From contig NZ_WFLJ01000017.1 of the NCBI RefSeq assembly GCF_009208735.1, positions 62,001 to 126,000 of the forward strand: a stretch of DNA of 64,000 bases, written 5' to 3'. The DNA comes from Janthinobacterium rivuli. GTDB lineage: Bacteria; Pseudomonadota; Gammaproteobacteria; Burkholderiales; Burkholderiaceae_D. Shown here one piece after another: positions 57,118 through 64,000 of the stretch (within the stretch, counting starts at the first letter, position 1; every line of letters begins with the position of its first letter). Under the pieces are notes generated by a model. That model did no database searches. It saw only the letters and a list, made by a program, of their open reading frames with translations, and was not told where the DNA came from. The position numbers and the translations under genes are program-made.

Positions 57118-58224
57118 ATGAAAACCAAAGCAGCGATTGCATGGAAGGCGGGCGCGCCTTTGACCATCGAGGAAGTCGACCTGGCCGGCCCGCGCGAGGG
57201 CGAGGTACTGGTCGAAATCAAGGCCACCGGCATTTGCCATACCGATTACTACACCTTGTCCGGCGCCGATCCGGAAGGCATCTTCCCGTCCATCCTCGGC
57301 CATGAAGGCGCCGGCGTCGTCGTCGACGTGGGCCCGGGCGTGAAAAGCCTGAAAAAGGATGACCACGTCATTCCCCTGTACACGCCGGAATGCCGCCAGT
57401 GCAAATTCTGCCTGTCGCAAAAGACGAACCTGTGCCAGTCGATCCGCTCGACCCAGGGCCGCGGCCTGATGCCGGACGCGACGTCGCGCTTTTCCATCGA
57501 CGGCAAGCCCATCTTCCATTACATGGGCACCTCCACCTTTTCCAATTACATCGTCGTGCCGGAAATCGCCCTGGCGAAGATCCGCGAAGACGCGCCATTC
57601 GACAAGGTCTGCTACATCGGCTGCGGCGTGACGACGGGCGTGGGCGCCGTGCTGTTCACGGCCAAGGTCGAGGCGGGCGCGAATGTGGTCGTGTTCGGCC
57701 TGGGCGGCATCGGCCTGAACGTGATCCAGGCGGCGAAGATGGTCGGCGCGGATAAAATCATCGGCGTGGACATCAACCCGGCGCGCCAGGTCATCGCGCG
57801 CAAGTTCGGCATGACGCATTTTGTCAACGCCAACGAGGTGGAAAACGTTGTCGATACCATCGTGCAGCTGACGGACGGCGGCGCCGATTACAGTTTCGAG
57901 TGCATCGGCAACACCACCACCATGCGCCAGTCGCTCGAGTGCTGCCACAAGGGCTGGGGCCAGTCCATCATCATCGGCGTGGCGGCGGCCGGCCAGGAAA
58001 TTTCCACGCGTCCCTTCCAGCTGGTGACAGGGCGCGTGTGGAAAGGTTCCGCTTTTGGCGGCGCGCGCGGACGCACGGACGTGCCGAAGATCGTCGACTG
58101 GTACATGGAAGGCAAGCTCAACATTGACGACCTGATCACGCACCGCTTGAAGCTGGACGACATCAACCAGGGCTTCGACCTGATGAAGAGCGGCGAATCG
58201 ATCCGCTCCGTCGTGCTGTACTAA
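57118..58224 (+). CDS. frmA: S-(hydroxymethyl)glutathione dehydrogenase (class III alcohol dehydrogenase)
   Basis: Zinc- and NAD-dependent oxidation of the formaldehyde-glutathione adduct; also reduces S-nitrosoglutathione. The 368-residue protein has the catalytic zinc ligands in TGICHTDYYT and GHEGAGVV, the structural zinc cysteines in ECRQCKFC and TNLC, and the NAD fold motif VFGLGGIGLNVIQAAKMVGA. The class III signature SGADPEGIFPSILGHE is clear. ATG 57118 gives MKTKAAIAWKAG as in the family. No FrmR or S-formylglutathione hydrolase gene is adjacent. Confidence 0.95.
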   Translation: MKTKAAIAWKAGAPLTIEEVDLAGPREGEVLVEIKATGICHTDYYTLSGADPEGIFPSILGHEGAGVVVDVGPGVKSLKKDDHVIPLYTPECRQCKFCLSQKTNLCQSIRSTQGRGLMPDATSRFSIDGKPIFHYMGTSTFSNYIVVPEIALAKIREDAPFDKVCYIGCGVTTGVGAVLFTAKVEAGANVVVFGLGGIGLNVIQAAKMVGADKIIGVDINPARQVIARKFGMTHFVNANEVENVVDTIVQLTDGGADYSFECIGNTTTMRQSLECCHKGWGQSIIIGVAAAGQEISTRPFQLVTGRVWKGSAFGGARGRTDVPKIVDWYMEGKLNIDDLITHRLKLDDINQGFDLMKSGESIRSVVLY

Positions 58225-58230
58225 TAATTT

Positions 58231-58279
58231 ACGCCGTACCACGGCGTTTTTGCGGAGGCTACGGCCTCCGTTTTTTTTT
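58231..58279 (+). terminator. Tandem terminators after the formaldehyde dehydrogenase gene
   Basis: First hairpin ACGCCG (58231-58236) with CGGCGT then T run; second hairpin CGGAGGC (58253-58259) with GCCTCCG (58264-58270) then nine T. Confidence 0.9.
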
Positions 58280-58407
58280 GCGGCATTCCATCCATCGTCC
58301 GTGTTTGCCGTCCAGGCAGGTTTTTTTGCAGCCTGTCGCACGGCGCTGGAAGCGTGTCCCCTCCGCCGCTACAGTCGATGCTCCACTACTTTTGCGACGA
58401 GGCAGCC

Positions 58408-59262
58408 ATGTCCACTTCCCACCGTTTGATCCTCAGCCTGGCCGGTATCCTGATAGGCGGCAGCGCGCTGGCCGTGCAGCCGCCGCAACCGCCCGCGCCA
58501 CCGGCCGCACCGGCCGCACCCAGCAAGCAGATCAATATTTCCATGGGCAGCGGCGACGGCTATGCGCTCGTCGCCAGCAGCGAGGACAGCGTCACCATGG
58601 CCGGTACCGATGTCGATGGACAGCAGATCAAGCAGCTGCAGCGCTCGCTCAAGGGGCAGTTCCTGTGGTTCCGCGACCAGGGCAAGGGTTATGTGACGCA
58701 GGATGCCGCGCTGCTGGCCCGCGTGCGCGACGCCTGGAAGCCGTCGCAGCAGCTGGGCTTGCAGATGAGCGGCCTGGGCAAGCAGATGAGCGAGCATGGC
58801 AAGGCGATGGGTGAACTGGGCAGCAAGATGGGCGCCCATGGCGCGGCGCAGGCGAACGGCAGCGCGCGCGAGTCGGAACAGCTGCGCGCGCTGGGCCGCC
58901 AGCAGCAGGAACTGGGCCGCAAGATGGGCGAGGCGGCGCGCCGCCAGGCGCAGGCGGGCACGGAGACGGCGCGCCGCGCGGCCGGGCGCGAGGTGGAACG
59001 CTTGCAGCAGCAGATGGAAGATGCGCAGGACGCCATGGAAGAGGTCAATGATCGCATTGCTGCCGAGCAAGAACGCGAGGCGGACAAGGTGGATGCGCTG
59101 TCGCGCCAGATGGATCAGCGCGGCAAGCCGATGGAAACCCTGAGCAAGCAAATGGAAGCGTTGGGACGCCAGCAGGAAAAGGCCAGCAAGGCAGCCGACA
59201 AGATCACGCGCCAGGTGATCGCCCAGGCGCTCGGCGAAGGCAAGGCGAAGCTGGTGCGCTGA
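58408..59262 (+). CDS. Exported coiled-coil protein with Met/Gly heptad repeats
   Basis: Not a named family to me. The 284-residue product starts at ATG 58408 (GAGG upstream) with a signal peptide (cleavage after ALA near residue 22) and a Pro/Ala linker. Residues about 45-110 form a small globular part (QINISMGSGDGYALVAS, SLKGQFLWFRDQGKGYVTQD). The rest is helical. Methionines recur exactly every seven residues in LQMSGLGKQM, SEHGKAM and GELGSKM, then again near the C-terminus (QMDQRGKPMETLSKQM). Similar repeats occur in C-terminal parts of some M56 (BlaR1-like) peptidases, from memory. Probably a periplasmic sensor or scaffold fragment. Confidence 0.7.
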   Translation: MSTSHRLILSLAGILIGGSALAVQPPQPPAPPAAPAAPSKQINISMGSGDGYALVASSEDSVTMAGTDVDGQQIKQLQRSLKGQFLWFRDQGKGYVTQDAALLARVRDAWKPSQQLGLQMSGLGKQMSEHGKAMGELGSKMGAHGAAQANGSARESEQLRALGRQQQELGRKMGEAARRQAQAGTETARRAAGREVERLQQQMEDAQDAMEEVNDRIAAEQEREADKVDALSRQMDQRGKPMETLSKQMEALGRQQEKASKAADKITRQVIAQALGEGKAKLVR

Positions 59263-59275
59263 AGGATGTGCTGAA

Positions 59276-59800
59276 TCAGCGTGCCAGTGGCTTGCGCATC
59301 AGGCAGCGCAGTGCCGGATCGTGCCCGTCCTGCGCTTCGCGCGCCAGCTTGAGCGCGTGACCCGCGCCCAGCGTCACGGCACCGATTTCGCTGAAACCGT
59401 GGCGCGCATAGTAGGGCGCGTTCCAGGGCAGGTGGCGATACGTGCTCAATGTCAGGCTGGCGCAGCCCAGCGCCCGTGCGTGGGCCGCCGCCGCGTCGAG
59501 CAGGCGCGCTCCCAGTCCCTGCCGCTGTTGCGGCAGGGCGACGGACAATTCCACGATGAACAGCTGGCCGTCGAGCGGCTGGGCTGCCAGGAAACCCGAT
59601 GGCCTGTCATGCCCATCGGCGGCCACCCACACGCCGCCACGCTGCTGCAGCGCCTGCAAGGTGCTCAGTGGCAAGGGCTCCCCGTGCGCCAGCCACGCCA
59701 GTCCGGCCCCGGCCTGCGCAAACAGGGCCGCTGCGCTGCGCTCGACCTGGGCCAGCAGGGGCAGGTCGGCGCGGGTGGCCGTACGGATGGCATAGCTCAT
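59276..59800 (-). CDS. GNAT-family N-acetyltransferase
   Basis: A 174-residue acetyl-CoA-dependent transferase. The core motif A is LPQQRQGLGARLLDAAAAHA (Q/RxxGxG/A) and the following strand is GCASLTLSTYRHLPWNAPYYARHGF. The substrate is not evident; the N-terminus IRTATRADLPLLAQVERSAAALF resembles the group acting on small molecules. ATG 59800 overlaps the stop of the upstream gene as ATGA, so the two are translated together. Confidence 0.86.
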   Translation of the reverse strand: MSYAIRTATRADLPLLAQVERSAAALFAQAGAGLAWLAHGEPLPLSTLQALQQRGGVWVAADGHDRPSGFLAAQPLDGQLFIVELSVALPQQRQGLGARLLDAAAAHARALGCASLTLSTYRHLPWNAPYYARHGFSEIGAVTLGAGHALKLAREAQDGHDPALRCLMRKPLAR

Positions 59801-60075
59801 GGCGCGTTCCACACGGCGGCCACGGCGCGGTATTGCGCCGGCAATTGCCTGGCGTCATCCTCGCTGGCGTACACGTCATCCTGCACCGTGTCCCAGTGCG
59901 CGTCGCAGCTGAAGCGGTAGACTTGCGCCTCGTCCCCGTAGCGGCACACGGCCAGGCCGTGGATGGCGATGGGGGCGGCGCCATGCGCTTCGCTGACGTG
60001 GCCGAAGGGCAGGTCGGACCAGGCCCAGGCCAGTACGCGGGCGCCGTCGAGGTGGCTGGGAGGTGTCATGGGCAT
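59797..60075 (-). CDS. Small hypothetical protein coupled to the GNAT gene
   Basis: About 92 residues, family not recognised. ATG 60075 (MPMTPPSH) has ACGGA 6 bases upstream; ATG 60069 is an alternative; the frame opens at 60165. Contains AIHGLAVCRYGDEAQVYRFSC, which looks like beta strands, and ends RAVAAVWNAP. No signal peptide. Its stop overlaps the GNAT start, so it may be a partner or just operon company. Divergent from uvrD, with 107 bp between the starts. Confidence 0.65.
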   Translation of the reverse strand: MPMTPPSHLDGARVLAWAWSDLPFGHVSEAHGAAPIAIHGLAVCRYGDEAQVYRFSCDAHWDTVQDDVYASEDDARQLPAQYRAVAAVWNAP

Positions 60076-60170
60076 CGTTTCCGTCAGCTGTGCAGTGATG
60101 CCGATTGTAGCGCACGCGGCGAATCCGGCGCGACCGCTGGACAAATGCACAGTATTTTTAGCCATGCCGG

Positions 60171-60176
60171 TATAAT
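60171..60176 (+). promoter_or_regulatory. -10 element (TATAAT) immediately before uvrD
   Basis: Consensus TATAAT only 6 bases before the uvrD ATG at 60183. Transcription from it would begin at or next to the start codon. The -35 (CACAGT) is poor. Confidence 0.5.
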
Positions 60177-60182
60177 CACCGC

Positions 60183-62492
60183 ATGCAAAATCTTCTTCAC
60201 AACCTCAATCCCGAACAATTGGCTGCCGTCACCTTGCCGGCGCAACATGCGCTGATCCTCGCAGGCGCCGGTTCGGGCAAGACCCGCGTGCTGACCACCC
60301 GCATCGCGTGGCTGATCCAGACCCAGCAGGTATCGCCGCCCGGCATCCTGGCCGTGACGTTTACCAATAAAGCCGCCAAGGAAATGCTCACGCGCCTGTC
60401 GGCCATGCTGCCTATCAATACACGGGGCATGTGGATCGGTACCTTCCACGGCCTGTGCAACCGCTTGCTGCGCACGCACTACCGCGACGCGGCCTTGCCG
60501 CAAACGTTCCAGATCCTCGATTCGCAGGATCAGTTGTCCGTGATCAAGCGCTTGTTGAAGGCAAACAATATCGATGATGAAAAATTCCCGCCGAAGACGG
60601 TGATGTATTTCATCAACAACGCCAAGGACCAGGGCTTGCGCGCGACGGACGTGGAAGCGTACGACGCGCACGAGCGCAAGATGGTCGAGCTTTACCAGCT
60701 GTACGACGACCAGTGCCAGCGCGAAGGCGTCGTCGATTTCGCGGAATTGCTGTTGCGCACGTATGAATTGCTGAGCCGTAACCAGCCGCTGCGCGAACAC
60801 TACCAGGCGCGTTTCCGCCATATTTTGGTGGACGAGTTCCAGGATACGAATAACCTGCAATACAACTGGCTCAAGTTGCTGGCCGGCCACGGCAGCCGCG
60901 ATGGCGGCGCCCTGTTTGCCGTCGGCGACGATGACCAGAGCATCTACGCCTTCCGCGGCGCCAACGTGGGCAACATGAGCGCCTTCGAGCACGAGTTCCA
61001 GGTGAAGAACTTGATCAAGCTGGAGCAGAACTACCGCTCACATGGCCACATCCTCGACAGCGCCAACGTATTGATCGCGAACAATAGCAAGCGCTTGGGC
61101 AAGAATTTGCGCACGGACGCGGGGCATGGCGAGCAGGTGCGCGTGTACGAAGCCAGTTCCGACTTGCAGGAAGCGCAGTGGATCATCGAAGAGGCGAAAA
61201 GCCTGATCGCCGATGGCGCCTCGCGCAGCGAAATTGCGATTTTGTACCGCTCGAATGCGCAGTCGCGCGTGATCGAACATGCGCTGTTCTCGGCCGCGAT
61301 TCCGTATCACGTGTATGGCGGCCAGCGCTACTTCCAGCGCGCCGAGGTCAAGCACGCGATTGCCTATTTGCAATTGATGGACAATCCGCACAACGATTCC
61401 GCCTTCTTGCGCGTGGTCAATTTCCCCACGCGGGGTATCGGCATGCGCTCGATCGAGCAATTGCAGGCCGCGTCGGAACAATACGGCATTTCGCTGTACG
61501 CGGCCGTGCCGTATGTGGCGGGCAAGGCGGGCAGCGTGCTGGCCGGCTTCGTCAAGCTGATCGAGGGCGTGCGCTTTGAGACGCAGCAATTGTCCTTGCC
61601 GGAAATGGTCAGAGTGGTGCTGGAAGCGAGTACCTTGCTGCAGCATTACCAGAATGAAAAGGAAGGCGCCGACCGCATCGAAAATCTGGAGCAGATGGTC
61701 AGCGCGGCCAGCCAGTTCATTTCCGAGGAAGGTTTCGGGCAGGGCGCGCCCGCGCATCTGGGCCCAAGCGCCCAGGCGCAGTCGGGCGCGCCCGTGGTGA
61801 ACCAGGATGGCATCGAAATCCTGGATGCCGACGCGCCGCTGCCGGCCGTGATGTCGCCCCTCTCCGCGTTCCTGTCGCACGCGTCGCTGGAAGCCGGGGA
61901 CAACCAGGCGCAGGCGGGCCAGGATGCGCTGCAGATGATGACCGTGCACTCGGCAAAGGGCCTGGAATTCGACAACGTCTTCATTACCGGTCTGGAAGAG
62001 GGCCTGTTCCCGCACGAAAGCAGCTCGAAGGAAGACAACGGCGTGGAAGAGGAACGCCGGCTGATGTACGTGGCCATCACGCGCGCGCGCAAGCGGCTGT
62101 ACATGAGCTTTTCGCAGACGCGCATGCTGCATGGCCAGACGCGCTACAACATGAAGTCGCGTTTCTTCGATGAATTGCCGGAAGAATCGCTGAAATGGCT
62201 GTCGCCGAAGGTGCAGGCGAACTGGTTCGGCAACCGCAAGTCGGCCTGGGACGAGGCGCCCAAGGTGGCCAGCCTCGGTTCGGACAATGCGATTGCGCAA
62301 AAGATCGCGCAAAAAGCCACGGGCGGCGGCTGGCGCATCGGCGAATCCGTGGCGCACGCCAAGTTCGGCGAAGGCGTGATCGTCAATATCGAAGGCGGCG
62401 GCGGCAATGCGCGCGCGCAGATCAACTTTGGACAGCACGGCATGAAGGTGCTGGACCTTGGGATCGCCAAATTGGAACGCCTGGGCCGCTAG
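60183..62492 (+). CDS. uvrD: ATP-dependent DNA helicase UvrD
   Basis: Superfamily 1 3'-5' helicase of nucleotide-excision and mismatch repair, 769 residues. Motifs in order: Walker A AGAGSGKTRVLTTRI, Ia FTNKAAKEM, II VDEFQDTN, III GDDDQSIYAFRGA, IV QNYRS, V TVHSAKGLEFDNVF, VI YVAITRARKRLYM. A C-terminal Tudor-like tail (GGGWRIGESVAHAKFGEGVI) fits UvrD/PcrA. No Shine-Dalgarno is visible before the ATG. A strong terminator follows. Confidence 0.95.
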   Translation: MQNLLHNLNPEQLAAVTLPAQHALILAGAGSGKTRVLTTRIAWLIQTQQVSPPGILAVTFTNKAAKEMLTRLSAMLPINTRGMWIGTFHGLCNRLLRTHYRDAALPQTFQILDSQDQLSVIKRLLKANNIDDEKFPPKTVMYFINNAKDQGLRATDVEAYDAHERKMVELYQLYDDQCQREGVVDFAELLLRTYELLSRNQPLREHYQARFRHILVDEFQDTNNLQYNWLKLLAGHGSRDGGALFAVGDDDQSIYAFRGANVGNMSAFEHEFQVKNLIKLEQNYRSHGHILDSANVLIANNSKRLGKNLRTDAGHGEQVRVYEASSDLQEAQWIIEEAKSLIADGASRSEIAILYRSNAQSRVIEHALFSAAIPYHVYGGQRYFQRAEVKHAIAYLQLMDNPHNDSAFLRVVNFPTRGIGMRSIEQLQAASEQYGISLYAAVPYVAGKAGSVLAGFVKLIEGVRFETQQLSLPEMVRVVLEASTLLQHYQNEKEGADRIENLEQMVSAASQFISEEGFGQGAPAHLGPSAQAQSGAPVVNQDGIEILDADAPLPAVMSPLSAFLSHASLEAGDNQAQAGQDALQMMTVHSAKGLEFDNVFITGLEEGLFPHESSSKEDNGVEEERRLMYVAITRARKRLYMSFSQTRMLHGQTRYNMKSRFFDELPEESLKWLSPKVQANWFGNRKSAWDEAPKVASLGSDNAIAQKIAQKATGGGWRIGESVAHAKFGEGVIVNIEGGGGNARAQINFGQHGMKVLDLGIAKLERLGR

Positions 62493-62510
62493 TTTGCTGA
62501 GCAGCAATAA

Positions 62511-62543
62511 AAAAGGGCAGCCTGCGCAGGCTGCCCTTTTTTT
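62511..62543. terminator. Bidirectional terminator after uvrD
   Basis: Perfect 14-bp stem (62511-62524 with 62527-62540), preceded by A and followed by T. It separates uvrD from the convergent gene ending at 62558. Confidence 0.93.
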
Positions 62544-62557
62544 ATGCGGAGTCGAAA

Positions 62558-63349
62558 TCAATCGTTCGGCTTGTCCAGTGACACCGTTTTGCTCTCATCG
62601 ACGGGCAGGCCGAAGATCTGGCGGTAGGCGGCGTAGAACGAGCAATGCATGATGATGGTGAGTATCATCGACAGCGGCATCATCAGCTGCATCATCAGCG
62701 GCGTGCGGCCAAAGATGACGGCCAGTAACTGGCTGGTGACGACGCTGATGGCGAACCAGGTGGCGGCGAAGACGATGAAGGCCGACAGCGAGCGCCAGAC
62801 GGCAAAAAAGCTGAAGAACAGCGCCTTGCCCAGGCTGACTTGTTTCCAGTAGATCAACGGCGCGGCAAAGCAGAAGGCCATGGCGGCCGGCACGTACAGC
62901 ATGATGGCCAGCAGGATGCCCAGGCCCAGGCGCGATTCGGGGATGGCGGCGCGCGCCGCTTCTTCCGTCAGTTGCCCGGTGACCAGTTGCCACAGCAAGC
63001 CGTCGTCCACCAGGGTGGAGGCGCCGATGGCGACGATGGCCATCAGGATGTACAGCACGCCCAGGCCGAACAGCGAAGGAAAGGCCGGCTTGCGGAAGCC
63101 CGAAATCAGGAGGCTGGGCAAGACGCGCTTGCCCTGGTCGATGTTCAGGCAGCCTTGCACGAAAGCGACGGAAAACACGGGTACGAGAATGACGGGCAGC
63201 ATCTGACCGAGCACGGGCACGATGCTGACGGCCAGCATGCAGAACATATAGCCGAGAAACAGCATCGACATGCCGCCAGGTTGCTGGCGAAACAGGGCGA
63301 AGCCTTGTTTCACCCATTGCCAACCTGTACTTGCAGGTAATTTTTCCAT
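62558..63349 (-). CDS. BPSS1780-family membrane protein
   Basis: A 263-residue inner membrane protein with about six hydrophobic segments (MLFLGYMFCMLAVSIVPVLG, LFGLGVLYILMAIVAIGAST, LLAIMLYVPAAMAFCFAAPL, FIVFAATWFAISVVTSQLLA, MILTIIMHCSFYAAY). The start at 63349 gives MEKLPASTGWQWVKQGFALFRQQPG, the usual N-terminus of this betaproteobacterial family. The frame opens at 63514 inside the neighbouring gene. No function is established. It follows the homoserine kinase gene by 2 bp, a pairing often seen in betaproteobacteria. Confidence 0.88.
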   Translation of the reverse strand: MEKLPASTGWQWVKQGFALFRQQPGGMSMLFLGYMFCMLAVSIVPVLGQMLPVILVPVFSVAFVQGCLNIDQGKRVLPSLLISGFRKPAFPSLFGLGVLYILMAIVAIGASTLVDDGLLWQLVTGQLTEEAARAAIPESRLGLGILLAIMLYVPAAMAFCFAAPLIYWKQVSLGKALFFSFFAVWRSLSAFIVFAATWFAISVVTSQLLAVIFGRTPLMMQLMMPLSMILTIIMHCSFYAAYRQIFGLPVDESKTVSLDKPND

Positions 63350-63351
63350 GT

Positions 63352-64000
63352 TTAAAACAGTTCCGGAGCAGGAGTGGCGATACGTTCGCGCAGAATGCGT
63401 TCGAAATGCGTGGGATCGTGCGGGGTCAGCATTTCCGCTTCGCGCGGCTGGTAATAATCGTACAGGCGCGACAGCCAGAAACGCAGCGCGGCGGCGCGCA
63501 GCATCGGTTGCCATGCCGTCTTTTCTTCATGCGTGAACGGCCGCACGGCGTGGTAGGCGTCGAGCAGGGCGCGCACGCGCACCGTGTCGAGCACGCCCGT
63601 GTCCAGCTCCACGCACCAGTCGTTGACGGTGACGGCCACGTCGAACAGCCAGGTGTCGCAGCCGGCGAAGTAAAAGTCGAAGAAGCCCGTCAGGCGCTCA
63701 CCGTCAAACATGACGTTGTTGCGGAACAGGTCGGCATGCACGGGACCGCGCGGGATGGCTTTATAGGTAGCGCAGGCAGCAAAAGCGTCCTGGAAATGGA
63801 TTTCCGCGCGCAGCAAGTGCGCCTTGGTATCGTCGAGGTGGTGCAGGACGAGCGGCGTGGTGGCGTTCCACCAGTCCAGTCCGCGCAGATTCGGCTGCTG
63901 CAGGGGGAAGTCCTGCGCCGCCAGGTGCATCTTCGCCAGCATGGCGCCGACGGCCGCGCAATGCACGGCTTGCGGCGCCATCTGCGAGCTGCCGTCGAGT
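63352..64000 (-). CDS. thrB: Homoserine kinase, C-terminal part (5' end outside window)
   Basis: Threonine synthesis step from homoserine to O-phosphohomoserine. The frame continues past base 64000, so the N-terminal lobe is missing; about 215 residues are visible. Protein-kinase-like (ThrB type II, choline-kinase fold) motifs are [16 protein letters not shown] (catalytic HxDxxxxN) and [18 protein letters not shown] (metal-binding Asp). The visible N-terminal stretch [21 protein letters not shown] matches the family well. The ATG at 63981 is internal, not the start. Confidence 0.92.
   Translation of the reverse strand, partial: LDGSSQMAPQAVHCAAVGAMLAKMHLAAQDFPLQQPNLRGLDWWNATTPLVLHHLDDTKAHLLRAEIHFQDAFAACATYKAIPRGPVHADLFRNNVMFDGERLTGFFDFYFAGCDTWLFDVAVTVNDWCVELDTGVLDTVRVRALLDAYHAVRPFTHEEKTAWQPMLRAAALRFWLSRLYDYYQPREAEMLTPHDPTHFERILRERIATPAPELF

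Overview
The window is a stretch of high-GC chromosome from a betaproteobacterium. Gene content and order point to Burkholderiales, family Oxalobacteraceae, most likely Janthinobacterium or a close relative. The pointers are dusB-fis-purH-ruvCAB, rplM-rpsI followed by argC and erpA, an M23 peptidase divergent from tyrS-dtd, a BPSS1780-type membrane protein beside homoserine kinase, and an ice-binding-type (DUF3494) lipoprotein. The genus is inferred from recall of gene content, not from a database search. Almost everything is core chromosome. I see no prophage, insertion sequence, CRISPR array, tRNA or rRNA.

Layout. 1-9.3 kb: the 3' end of topB, a minus-strand cluster of two paralogous alkaline phosphatases plus a His-rich exported protein behind a good Pho-box candidate, then an atypical metallo-beta-lactamase-fold protein, a DsbA-family protein and catalase. 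9.4-16 kb: two adjacent minus-strand ABC systems, one with a permease fused to an M1 aminopeptidase domain. 16-33 kb: housekeeping genes coq7, rplM-rpsI, argC, a bactofilin, erpA, anmK, an M23 peptidase, tyrS-dtd, dusB-fis-purH and ruvCAB. 33-43.5 kb: envelope genes (OmpA-family protein, Ig-like/DUF3494 lipoprotein, DUF2147 protein), valS, and a 1271-residue exported Sel1/ankyrin protein. 43.5-51.5 kb: a porin and a signalling block (GGDEF-EAL, Crp/Fnr-like regulator, hybrid histidine kinase, response regulator-PAS). 51.6-56.3 kb: a thiamine operon (TPP riboswitch, thiC-thiS-thiG-thiD-thiE). 56.4-64 kb: an ANTAR response regulator, glutathione-dependent formaldehyde dehydrogenase, a heptad-repeat exported protein, a GNAT enzyme, UvrD helicase, a membrane protein and a partial homoserine kinase.

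The strongest structure not explained by genes is a 97-112 bp intergenic repeat present three times (6406-6502, 25636-25733, 53981-54092). All copies have the same orientation relative to transcription. Each starts within 13 bp of the upstream stop codon and ends 33-38 bp before the next start codon. Two base pairs of its predicted hairpin change in a compensatory way between copies, so a folded form appears to be conserved. One copy lies inside the thiamine operon. A different single-copy palindromic element lies after erpA. Other non-coding features are a 15-bp inverted repeat over the catalase promoter and ribosome-binding site, two alternative anti-Shine-Dalgarno segments in the thiC leader, and a possible leaderless uvrD promoter.

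Start codons were moved inside the longest open frame wherever a Shine-Dalgarno sequence, signal peptide, promoter element or family length argued for it. All domain calls are from reading motifs and have not been tested with profile searches.
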